Origin: JAHFKM01 sp035655455 | Lineage (GTDB): Archaea > Nanobdellota > Nanobdellia > SCGC-AAA011-G17 > GW2011-AR18 | DNA length: 39,070 nucleotides | Assembly: GCA_035655455.1 (NCBI GenBank) | Contig: DASRUL010000017.1 | Location: 1 to 39,070 of the forward strand | Direction of reading: 5' to 3' | Shown: positions 7,018 to 14,751 of the stretch, piece by piece | How positions within the stretch are numbered: the stretch's first letter is position 1 | Layout of the letters: the number at the start of each line of letters is the position of its first letter | Notes under the pieces: model-generated | The model's database searches: none | Seen by the model: only the letters and a program-made list of their open reading frames with translations | What the model was told of the DNA's origin: nothing | Translations under genes and position numbers: made by a program

Positions 7018-8004
7018 TTATAAAGGATTAATCGGCTTCCCACCTTTAACAACAGCCATGTGAACATGCGGGCCTGTTCCGGCCTTTCCTGACAAGGCGA
7101 TCCTCTCCCCCACCTTTACTTCTTCTCCTTTCTTAACAAGAATCTCACTATTGTGTTTGAGCACGACAAACTTATCCTCTCCATATTGAATGACCACATT
7201 CCTATTGAGACCTGTTCCAGAAATATCATGCACCTTACCCGCTACTGGGGCCATGATTGGGGTACGAAGAGGAACACCAATATCAACGCCACTATGAAAT
7301 TCTGGCGCCTCGGGAATGAAATACTCACTGATCGTTCCATAACTCCTCTCAACAGGATTCTTTCTGAACCCGAAACGAGAAGTGATAACACCCTCCATAG
7401 GATGCGCCATCCCATCATACAAGGCATAGCGGCCAAGCGTCTGCTTCTCCCCCAGAGCAGTGTCACAAACAGTGACAGCAGTATTACGAACATCTCTTAT
7501 TGTATTCTGAACATTGTTGGTAAGAAGAAGACCTGCGGCAAGCGCCCCGAAACCAATCCTCGAAGCCCATTTTACCCCCTTGCTTGTCGCACCAGCAATA
7601 AGATTTCCTAGAGGATTAATCACCAACCTATTCGCAGCATAGACCGCTCCAATTGCCAATCCATTATGAACTATTTCCTCAGTTACTCTTGTAACATACG
7701 GCGCGGCCAGCAAGGCCCCATAGCCCGCGACAGCTATCGGAGTGCTAGAAATAATAGCCTGGCCTGTTTTTTTTAGAAGACTAGTTTCTCTTCTAATATT
7801 CGAAACCATCCAGTCCCAATACCCTACCTTCCACACCCCATATACCACACTAGTAGTAAGCGCGACATTTGTCACTCCTTCAAAAAGGGCTGTCTTATCA
7901 TAAAGCGCATTTAAATAGGGCGCTCCTTCTTGCACCCCCCATAACAGCAATGCGTTTCCAGCAGCAAAAGGGAAGGCTTTTTCAACAATCCTTTCAAGGC
8001 TCAT
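7018..8004 (-). CDS. Membrane-anchored M23 (LytM-type) metallopeptidase
   Basis: 328 residues. The N-terminal ~185 residues contain several hydrophobic segments (about 10-25, 45-68, 90-112, 118-135, 155-170). The C-terminal domain, from about residue 205, is a LytM/M23 fold with the first zinc site HSGVD (His237, Asp241), His284 and the second site HVH (His313, His315); all zinc ligands are present. In bacteria these enzymes cut peptide bridges of peptidoglycan, which archaea lack. The target could be bacterial walls, a host envelope or the cell's own surface protein. The ATG follows TTTATAAAC by about 25 bases. The gene is monocistronic. Confidence 0.88.
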   Translation of the reverse strand: MSLERIVEKAFPFAAGNALLLWGVQEGAPYLNALYDKTALFEGVTNVALTTSVVYGVWKVGYWDWMVSNIRRETSLLKKTGQAIISSTPIAVAGYGALLAAPYVTRVTEEIVHNGLAIGAVYAANRLVINPLGNLIAGATSKGVKWASRIGFGALAAGLLLTNNVQNTIRDVRNTAVTVCDTALGEKQTLGRYALYDGMAHPMEGVITSRFGFRKNPVERSYGTISEYFIPEAPEFHSGVDIGVPLRTPIMAPVAGKVHDISGTGLNRNVVIQYGEDKFVVLKHNSEILVKKGEEVKVGERIALSGKAGTGPHVHMAVVKGGKPINPL

Positions 8005-8119
8005 ACTTCATGAAAAGAAGAATAGTTTATAAATCTTTGTTTTTTGACTACTTAGAAGAGGTTACTAAATTGGGCATCTTATAAAAAGACCATGAAGACA
8101 GATTTTGCGCTATTAACTT

Positions 8120-8422
8120 TTATAATCTTTTAAGATTAGGTAAATGCTGCTCATAAAAGAATGCAAGCTCTTTATTTTTCTTCTTTAATTCATTCTCTAT
8201 TTTCTTTCTAATCTCTGTTGATGATGTTTCCCCTTTATTCGCTACAAATCTTTTAATTTTTCTCGTCACCTCATCAGCAATTTTCTCACATTTTAGTTTT
8301 TCATAATGAGCACTCGCACACGCTGCATACACCGATCCATATACTTTTTTCTCATCAAATTTTTCTACATGACCCTTCCTTTTAACAACACAACGTTTGC
8401 AGAATAATTTTTTCTTCACCAT
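8120..8422 (-). CDS. Stand-alone ATP-cone domain protein
   Basis: 100 residues. After a basic opening with one CxxC (LFCKRCVVK, residues 7-15) comes an ATP-cone: VVKRKGHVEKFDEKKVYGSV, then a helix KLKCEKIADEVTRKIKRFV and a closing SSTEIRKKIENELKK. ATP-cones are nucleotide-binding switches in ribonucleotide reductases and in the NrdR repressor. The single CxxC falls short of the four-cysteine zinc ribbon of NrdR, so this may be a reduced relative. It follows ccdA by 10 bases and closes the redox operon. Its job there is unclear. Confidence 0.75.
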   Translation of the reverse strand: MVKKKLFCKRCVVKRKGHVEKFDEKKVYGSVYAACASAHYEKLKCEKIADEVTRKIKRFVANKGETSSTEIRKKIENELKKKNKELAFFYEQHLPNLKRL

Positions 8423-8432
8423 TTTCTCAACC

Positions 8433-9140
8433 TCAGATAATAGACCATACCATATATCCTCCTAATGCCAATAAAAATAAACCAACTCCTAATCTCATTA
8501 ATCCTCTATGTTCTTTTCTCCACTTCTCCAACGTTCTGCTAGTTTTGCCCATATATACTAATGTAATTATAACAAAGAGAGGCAATATAAATATTAGGTT
8601 ATAGAGCAAGAGAAGTGGCACACCTGCAGCATAGTCACCTACTGAAATCAGTCCAAGCACAACCAAATATGGCGCTCCTGTGCAAGGCAGCTCAACGAAT
8701 ACTACAAATATTCCGAGCAGAGCAGCTATAGCCAAGCCGAGAAATGGATGCTTAGCTTCCATCTTCTTCATAAGCTCAGAATATTTTTTAATCCTCTCCG
8801 CGCCGCCTGGAATCATCTGCAATGAAAACCCTTTGCCATACCAGAAATAATCCTTTATTTCAAATAATCCTGCTCCAATCGCTATAATAGCAGCAAACCA
8901 GTAAAATTGTGTTGACAAACCCGTAGTATACGCAACACTAAAAATTCCAAGACCTATTAAAAAATATGTTATATAAACTGAAGCTACATAAATCAATCCA
9001 GCAATGAGCATTCTTGTCTTGCTCTTAAAGACAGCAGTCATATAAGCCAGCAGAAATATGAGGACTCCGAACACACATGGATTAATACTGTCAGCTAACG
9101 CTGCTGTGATTATAATCCCTAATGTAAGCTGTTCGACCAT
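8433..9140 (-). CDS. ccdA: CcdA/DsbD-family membrane thiol-disulfide transporter
   Basis: 235 residues with about six membrane helices. The two redox-active cysteines lie in the family motifs SINPCVFGVLIFLL (first helix) and ELPCTGAPYLVVLG (fourth helix). CcdA moves electrons from cytoplasmic thioredoxin across the membrane to reduce extracytoplasmic thiol proteins. Its stop abuts the start of nothing upstream but one base separates it from the thioredoxin lipoprotein gene (9141), so the two are clearly one unit: that lipoprotein is its natural acceptor. Confidence 0.93.
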   Translation of the reverse strand: MVEQLTLGIIITAALADSINPCVFGVLIFLLAYMTAVFKSKTRMLIAGLIYVASVYITYFLIGLGIFSVAYTTGLSTQFYWFAAIIAIGAGLFEIKDYFWYGKGFSLQMIPGGAERIKKYSELMKKMEAKHPFLGLAIAALLGIFVVFVELPCTGAPYLVVLGLISVGDYAAGVPLLLLYNLIFILPLFVIITLVYMGKTSRTLEKWRKEHRGLMRLGVGLFLLALGGYMVWSII

Positions 9141-9542
9141 CTACCCCTCTTTGATAGGACAACCAGAAAATTCTGATAAAGTTTCAAGAGATTGCAAACC
9201 AACAAATCTTTTTATTTCTGCTCCATTTTTTTCAAAGATCCATGTTGGCGTTTTTGGAATATCTTTCTGCAGGCAGAGCTGTGTCTGTGGATTTGGCCCG
9301 CGAGGGTCACACTCAACTTCTTCAATATACTGGAAAGAAGAGCCAAACATCTCTTTTTGCCTGTCACAGAATTTGCAGAAAACAGAGCCATACATCTTTG
9401 CACCATTTTCCGTGAGACATTTTGCAAATGCGTCAAGTTTGGAAGTCTCTTCAGTTCTTTCTTGTTGTGAACTACAACCACTTATAATAATCACCGCCAC
9501 CAACGTTACGATTACACCCGGTCTTCTCATCGCTCTTTCCAT
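9141..9542 (-). CDS. Thioredoxin-like lipoprotein (VKOR-tail type)
   Basis: 133 residues. The N-terminus is a lipoprotein signal with lipobox ISGC (Cys23). The mature domain is a compact thioredoxin fold with redox motif CKFC (Cys56-Cys59) inside NGAKMYGSVFCKFCDRQKEM, a pattern typical of the thioredoxin domain fused to bacterial and archaeal VKOR proteins, here free-standing. A cis-proline segment follows (KTPTWIFEKNGAEIKRFVG). It ends SGCPIKEG. It should sit outside the membrane and exchange electrons with CcdA, whose gene follows directly. Membrane-bound VKOR itself is absent from the operon. Confidence 0.85.
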   Translation of the reverse strand: MERAMRRPGVIVTLVAVIIISGCSSQQERTEETSKLDAFAKCLTENGAKMYGSVFCKFCDRQKEMFGSSFQYIEEVECDPRGPNPQTQLCLQKDIPKTPTWIFEKNGAEIKRFVGLQSLETLSEFSGCPIKEG

Positions 9543-9552
9543 TTTTATTTGT

Positions 9553-10209
9553 TTAGCACCCTAGACCGCCCTCGATTGGACAACCTGCGCCTATCTCTCC
9601 TTCAGCAAGATAATTCCTGCCAGTAAACACGCCTGGCTCAGGGCCATTGGATGTATACTCTGTCGGATCCGTAATATTCCATTCGTGCGGATGATTCCAT
9701 AATCTCCAGAAATGTCTCCATTCATTCCAACCAATACCAAGATGCTTTACATATATTCCATCCTCTATCAGAATTTTGCCTACCTTTCTTCCAGTCATGC
9801 ACGGAATGCTGTAACAATAGACAATAATATCCTTGTTAGGGTATTTTTCTTTCAGTTCCTTGAATGATTTTTTTATTCTTTCAACGGCACCATAATCAGA
9901 ATTTTCTTTGTCCTTGTACGCAGGTATATTAACAGCGCCAGTAATATGCTCTTCCAAATATTCCTCTTCGCTTCTCAAATCAACCAAAATAAAGTCATCA
10001 TTTTCTCCCTTCATAATCTCTTTTCTTACAGAATGTGGACTTACATGGACAGCATTTTCAACAAGATAAAACTCCTTAATAAGCTCTTCCTGACTGGGTT
10101 TTTGATTTGTTTGGTATTCAGTTACAATAAAAGCGGTTAAGCCCCCAGATATCACTCCCAATATAATTGATAAAATTATAATATTTTTTGCAGTTTGGTT
10201 TCCTTTCAT
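9553..10209 (-). CDS. Secreted or membrane-anchored rhodanese-domain protein
   Basis: 218 residues. One hydrophobic helix at about residues 9-30 anchors it, leaving the rest outside. Residues 55-175 form a rhodanese domain: LVDLRSEEEYLEEHITGAVN (CH2A-like strand-helix) and the active loop VYCYSIPCMTGRKVG, with Cys132 and a second Cys137 so that an extended loop may form a persulfide or a disulfide. After a Trp/His-rich segment (GIGWNEWRHFWRLWNH) the tail ends AGCPIEGGLGC. It is first in the redox operon. TATATATA at 10251-10262 and the Shine-Dalgarno GAGGTG precede the ATG. Confidence 0.85.
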   Translation of the reverse strand: MKGNQTAKNIIILSIILGVISGGLTAFIVTEYQTNQKPSQEELIKEFYLVENAVHVSPHSVRKEIMKGENDDFILVDLRSEEEYLEEHITGAVNIPAYKDKENSDYGAVERIKKSFKELKEKYPNKDIIVYCYSIPCMTGRKVGKILIEDGIYVKHLGIGWNEWRHFWRLWNHPHEWNITDPTEYTSNGPEPGVFTGRNYLAEGEIGAGCPIEGGLGC

Positions 10210-10250
10210 TTAATTCACCTCTTTAAGTAGCCTATGTTTTACCCATCTTG

Positions 10251-10262
10251 CTTATATATAAG
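10251..10262 (-). promoter_or_regulatory. Palindromic TATA box of the redox operon
   Basis: CTTATATATAAG is a perfect 12-base palindrome. It lies about 45 bases before the rhodanese ATG on the minus strand, giving a 5' leader of roughly 20 bases that carries GAGGTG. The alaS gene on the other side starts over 120 bases away and has its own TATA-like element near 10353, so use of this box for alaS is doubtful. Confidence 0.55.
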
Positions 10263-10383
10263 TTTTTTTATTTTTAAATGCCCGCCCAGGTTGCAGTGCA
10301 CTACACTGAAAACCTTTAACAATCAACTCTTGCCACAACCCCCTCAAAGATATCTTTTTAAAGCTCCCGAAGACGTAAGAGGC

Positions 10384-12894
10384 ATGCTCCCAGACAAAGT
10401 GTTAAAAAAAGAGCTGCTGAAAAAAACAACGCAACAACCAGAAAAGTATTATCCTGTACACTACCTTCAAACAGAAGGATTCACAAGAAGGCAATGCAAG
10501 AAGTGCTCACGATTCTTCTGGTCAACAACAGAAACACAACTCTGCGGAGACGCAACATGCTCCGGAGGATTCCGCTTCATCGCTAACTCTCCAGCAAAAA
10601 ATGCTTTAGCATACGATGAAGTCTGGTTCAAGTTTTCAAAAATGTTTCAAAAATTCGGATACACGCCCATCCGCCGCTACCCCGTCAACGCACGCTGGAA
10701 CCCAACAGTGGATTTTACCATAGCGTCAATCGCAGCGTTCCAACCTTTCGTTGTTTCTGGAGAAGTCGAACCACCAGCAAACCCCTTGACGATCCCACAA
10801 TTCTGCTTAAGATTTGGAGACATTTCCAACGTCGGTTTAACAGGAGCGCACATGGTCGGATTCTCCATGATCGGGCAACACCACTTCGCAAAACCACACG
10901 AATGGAACCAAGAACGATCATTCCAACACATCCACACCTGGCTCAAAAAAGGATTAGGACTCCCAAACAAAGAAATTACCTTTCACGAAGACGCATGGGC
11001 AGGCGGAGGAAACGCAGGACCCTCACTTGAATTCTTCTCCAGAGGCATCGAACTTGGAAACCAGGTGTACATGCTTTACGAACAAACAAGCAACGGCCTC
11101 AAAGACCTTCCCATCAAAGTCTTAGACATGGGCATGGGACACGAACGAAACGCCTGGTTTTCTCAAGGGGCTGCCAGCATTTACGACGCAACCTTTCCCT
11201 TCGTGTGCAAGAAGCTGTACAACCTCACGGGAATTAACCCGGACCAAACATTCATGAAAGCGTTCGTTCCTTTAGGAGCTTTTCTTAATGTTAACGAAGT
11301 TGAAAATACCGAGAAATCCTGGAAAGATATCGCAACGAAAATAAAAATGAGCCCAAGAGCATTAAAAGAAAAAATCCTCCCCTTGGCAGCAATTTATTCT
11401 CTCGCCGAGCACAGCAGAGCATTATTGGTCGCACTAAACGACGCAGCGCTCCCAAGCAACGTCGGAGGAGGCTACAACTTACGAATGCTCGCAAGAAGGG
11501 CCTTCAGTTTCATTGAAAAATACAACTGGGACATTTCCCTGCCGGAATTGTGCACCTGGCACGCACACGAGCTCAATCCTTTATTTCCAGAGCTCTCTGA
11601 AAACCTCGAACTTGTCAGAAAAATCTTAGACGTAGAAAAGAAAAAGCACGAAGAGACCAAAGAAAAATCCCGCATCATTATCACAAAACTCATGCAAGAA
11701 GACATGAACAACGAAAAACTCCTTGAAGCATATGACTCTTACGGAATTCAACCAGAAGCACTCAAAGAAGAGGCTGAAAAACTTGGGAAGAAGATTCTTA
11801 TTCCTGAAAACTTTTACTCCTTAGTCGCAGCACGCCACGAGAAGAACGTGCAAGAACATGAAACTAAAAAAGAATATTCTCCATTAAATCTCACAGGCGT
11901 TCCAGAAACAAAAATAAGATATTACGAGGATTACAGCATCACCTCTTTTCAAGCAACAGTCTTGAAAATAATCGAAAACGGGATCCTTCTCGACCAAACC
12001 TATTTCTACCCAACATCCGGAGGCCAGGTCCATGACCTTGGTTTTATCAACAAAAACCGCGTGCTTGACGTTTACAGGCAGGGAGGATACATGATTCATA
12101 TCCTGGACGCTGCTACAGGATTAAAGCAAGGCTCTAAGGTAATATGCGAGATTGACAAAGAGAGAAGAATCCAACTTGCACAACACCACACCTCAACACA
12201 TATCGTTAATGCGGCAGCAAGAACCATCCTCGGCAACCACGTGAACCAGGCAGGAGCAAAAAAAACCTTAGAAAAAGCACACATCGACCTCACACACTTC
12301 CAAACTATCACAGAAGAAGAACTCAGACGCATCGAAGTAGAGGCAAACAACATCGTACAAGCAGCAATTCCTGTACAAAGCTCCTTTATGTCAAGAAACG
12401 AAGCAGAAAAAAAATACGGCATGAGCATCTACCAAGGAGGCGTTCCCATCGGAAAAGAATTGAGAATCGTGAACATTCCCGGCAAAGATGTGGAATGCTG
12501 TGGCGGAACACACTTAAAAAACACCTCTGAAGCAAAAAAAATAAAACTCTTAAAAGCGTCCAAAATCTCAGACAGCATCGTCCGCATCGAGTTTGTCGCT
12601 GGCAAGGCCGCAGAAAGGCAAGAAAACCAAGAAAGAAACACGACAGAAGTCCTCGCACAATTATTAGCCTGCAAGCCATCCCAAGTCCCAGGAAGAGCAC
12701 AAGAACTCTTTGAAAAATGGAAAACCCTCGTGAAGAAGGGAAAACAAACTGACCTGACATTCAGTTCAAAAAAATCTTACCAAGGCGAAGACATCATAGA
12801 AAAAGTCGCAGAAATATACAAGACACAACCAGAATTCGTCATCAGAACAACCGAACGGTTCCTCAGAGAATTAAAAGAAAAGGCGAACAAATGA
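10384..12894 (+). CDS. alaS: Alanyl-tRNA synthetase, archaeal type
   Basis: 836 residues from the ATG at 10384, which follows the TATA-like CTTTTTAAAG by about 25 bases and begins MLPDKVLKKELLKK as archaeal AlaRS does; an upstream ATG at 10234 would add 50 unlike residues. It has the archaeal zinc insertion near the N-terminus (TRRQCKKCSRFFW, QLCGDATCSGGF), the aminoacylation core, and the editing domain with HHTSTHIVNAA and CCGGTHLKN as zinc/catalytic motifs. The protein charges tRNA(Ala) and clears Ser/Gly errors. It ends soon after the editing domain, in two short helices (LLACKPSQVPGRAQELFEKW, VAEIYKTQPEFVIRTTERFL), so the C-terminal C-Ala domain seems shortened or missing. Confidence 0.95.
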   Translation: MLPDKVLKKELLKKTTQQPEKYYPVHYLQTEGFTRRQCKKCSRFFWSTTETQLCGDATCSGGFRFIANSPAKNALAYDEVWFKFSKMFQKFGYTPIRRYPVNARWNPTVDFTIASIAAFQPFVVSGEVEPPANPLTIPQFCLRFGDISNVGLTGAHMVGFSMIGQHHFAKPHEWNQERSFQHIHTWLKKGLGLPNKEITFHEDAWAGGGNAGPSLEFFSRGIELGNQVYMLYEQTSNGLKDLPIKVLDMGMGHERNAWFSQGAASIYDATFPFVCKKLYNLTGINPDQTFMKAFVPLGAFLNVNEVENTEKSWKDIATKIKMSPRALKEKILPLAAIYSLAEHSRALLVALNDAALPSNVGGGYNLRMLARRAFSFIEKYNWDISLPELCTWHAHELNPLFPELSENLELVRKILDVEKKKHEETKEKSRIIITKLMQEDMNNEKLLEAYDSYGIQPEALKEEAEKLGKKILIPENFYSLVAARHEKNVQEHETKKEYSPLNLTGVPETKIRYYEDYSITSFQATVLKIIENGILLDQTYFYPTSGGQVHDLGFINKNRVLDVYRQGGYMIHILDAATGLKQGSKVICEIDKERRIQLAQHHTSTHIVNAAARTILGNHVNQAGAKKTLEKAHIDLTHFQTITEEELRRIEVEANNIVQAAIPVQSSFMSRNEAEKKYGMSIYQGGVPIGKELRIVNIPGKDVECCGGTHLKNTSEAKKIKLLKASKISDSIVRIEFVAGKAAERQENQERNTTEVLAQLLACKPSQVPGRAQELFEKWKTLVKKGKQTDLTFSSKKSYQGEDIIEKVAEIYKTQPEFVIRTTERFLRELKEKANK

Positions 12895-13005
12895 CTGAAG
12901 AACTTTCCCAAGGTTAAAAAAAGTATAAAATCAGGTCGGATTCCTCGAAGCGCAGCTAAAGAAGACCGCTATCCTGTCGCCAGAGTCAAGATCTTTCAAA
13001 AATAG
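12895..13005 (+). other. In-frame open extension after the alaS stop codon
   Basis: Directly after the alaS TGA (12892-12894) the same frame stays open for 36 codons to a TAG at 13003-13005. It reads LKNFPKVKKSIKSGRIPRSA and on through KEDRYPVARVKIFQK. The peptide is very basic and lacks an ATG. It could be a relic of a longer AlaRS, a read-through tail or chance; in this composition 36 open codons are not rare. A TATA-like GTATAAAAT also lies inside at about 12921-12929. Confidence 0.2.
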
Positions 13006-13040
13006 GGTTTAACATTATTAACCTCAACCTAAAAAAAGCT

Positions 13041-13058
13041 AAGGTAAGCTTTATAAAT
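13041..13058 (+). promoter_or_regulatory. Thermosome promoter
   Basis: AAGGTAAGC followed by TTTATAAAT (13050-13058) resembles a BRE plus TATA box. The ATG is at 13106, so this message has a leader of about 25 bases carrying CAGGAG before the start. A weak inverted repeat, GGTTTAA and TTAACC around 13007-13024, lies upstream of the box and could be a heat-response operator; that is a guess. Confidence 0.55.
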
Positions 13059-13105
13059 AAACTGTTATTCCTCACCAAGGATCAAAAAACCAGGAGATAA
13101 AGAAT

Positions 13106-14716
13106 ATGACACAACAACAACCCATTTTCATCCTCTCAGAAAACACACAAAGAACAGCAGGAAGAGACGCCCAAAGAAACAATATTTTAGCAGCAAAACT
13201 CGTCGCAGAAACAGTCAGAACAACCCTCGGCCCAAAAGGCATGGACAAGATGCTTGTGGATTCTTTAGGAGATATCACCGTCACCAACGACGGCGTGACC
13301 ATCCTCCAAGAAATGCAGATTGAACACCCTGCCGCAAAGATGATCGTTGAAGTAGCAAAAACCCAAGAGAACGAAGTTGGAGACGGCACAACAACCGCCG
13401 TCATCCTCGCAGGAGAACTCCTCAAAAACGCAGAATCCCTGCTTGAAAAAGAAATCCATCCCACCATGATCACGAAGGGTTATAGAATGGCTTCTGAAAA
13501 GGCGCAAGAATTCTTGAACGCAATGGGAGAAAACGTCTCCATGAAAGACAAAGACATCCTCAAAAAAATAGCAATGACTGCAATGACAGGAAAAGGCGCG
13601 GAAGTCGCAAAAGAAAACCTGTCAGAATTAATCGTCAACGCAGTCACCCAAGTCTCAGAGGAAGTCAACGGCACGCTTCTCGTCGACTCGGGAAATATCA
13701 AACTCGAAAAAAAGATCGGCTCTGGAATCGAGGATTCAGAACTCATCCAAGGAATCATCCTTGACAAAGAAAAAGTCCACCCGGCAATGCCAAGAAAGGT
13801 AGAAAACGCAAAAATCGCGCTCCTTGACGTCGCCGTTGAAATCAAAAACCCGGAAACAGACGCAAAAATCCAAATCACTGACCCCAACCAACTTCAAGGA
13901 TTTCTCGAAGTAGAAGAAAAAATGCTCAAAAGAATGGTAGACAAAATCGTTGCCTCAAAAACAACCGTTGTTTTCTGCCAAAAAGGAATTGACGACCTCG
14001 CGCAGCACTACCTTGCAAAACAGGGTATTTACGCCGCGCGCAGAATCAAAAAATCAGACATGGAAAAACTCGCAAAGGCAACAGGAGCGACCATCATCAG
14101 CAGCCTTGACGATCTCACAGAAAAAGACCTCGGCTTCGCAGGCCTTGTAGAAGAAAAACATATTGGCGACGAAGACATGACCTATGTCACAAAGTGCGAC
14201 AAAGCAAAGGCAGTCACCATCCTCATACGCGGCGGAACAGAACATGTTGTCGATGAGGTTGAACGCGCGATGAAAGACGCAATCGGAGACATCGCAGCAG
14301 CCCTCAAAGTAGGAAAGGTTGTCGCAGGCGCAGGAGCCTCAGAAGCAGAAGTAGCACGCGAACTCAGAAAATTCGCAACATCACTCTCTGGAAGAGAACA
14401 ACTCGCAGTCCTCGCCTTCGCAGACGCCTTAGAAGTCATCCCAATCACTCTCGCGGAAAACGCAGGCCTTGACCCAATTGATTCCTTAACAGAATTAAAA
14501 GCAGCGCACGACCGCGGAGAAAAATGGGCAGGCCTTGACGTATTCTCAGGAAAAATAACAGACGCATGGCAGCGCGGCGTCATCGAGCCATTAAAAATCA
14601 AGACGCAAGCAATAAAATCAGCATCTGAAGTCGCAGAGCTCATCCTCCGCATTGACGACGTCCTCGCAGCCTCAGGAAAGAAGGAAATGCCAGCAATGCC
14701 CCATGGGATGGAGTAG
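13106..14716 (+). CDS. thsA: Thermosome subunit (group II chaperonin)
   Basis: 536 residues, full length. Group II chaperonin signatures are all present: RTTLGPKGMDKMLVDSLG and VTNDGVTILQEM in the equatorial domain, the ATP-binding GDGTTTAVILAGELL, and later AGAGASEAEVARELR and the closing LAENAGLDPIDSL. It builds the double-ring cage that folds proteins with ATP. The flexible C-terminal tail is short (EMPAMPHGME) and lacks the long GGM repeats of many thermosomes. Only one subunit gene is visible here. Convergent with cysS. Confidence 0.97.
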   Translation: MTQQQPIFILSENTQRTAGRDAQRNNILAAKLVAETVRTTLGPKGMDKMLVDSLGDITVTNDGVTILQEMQIEHPAAKMIVEVAKTQENEVGDGTTTAVILAGELLKNAESLLEKEIHPTMITKGYRMASEKAQEFLNAMGENVSMKDKDILKKIAMTAMTGKGAEVAKENLSELIVNAVTQVSEEVNGTLLVDSGNIKLEKKIGSGIEDSELIQGIILDKEKVHPAMPRKVENAKIALLDVAVEIKNPETDAKIQITDPNQLQGFLEVEEKMLKRMVDKIVASKTTVVFCQKGIDDLAQHYLAKQGIYAARRIKKSDMEKLAKATGATIISSLDDLTEKDLGFAGLVEEKHIGDEDMTYVTKCDKAKAVTILIRGGTEHVVDEVERAMKDAIGDIAAALKVGKVVAGAGASEAEVARELRKFATSLSGREQLAVLAFADALEVIPITLAENAGLDPIDSLTELKAAHDRGEKWAGLDVFSGKITDAWQRGVIEPLKIKTQAIKSASEVAELILRIDDVLAASGKKEMPAMPHGME

Positions 14717-14751
14717 ATACCAACCACTATTTGAAGCGCGTAATAATACAT

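Noticed and set aside
10234..10383. N-terminal extension of alaS from the ATG at 10234
   Set aside because: The added 50 residues do not resemble AlaRS; the start at 10384 gives the archaeal N-terminus and a proper TATA distance.
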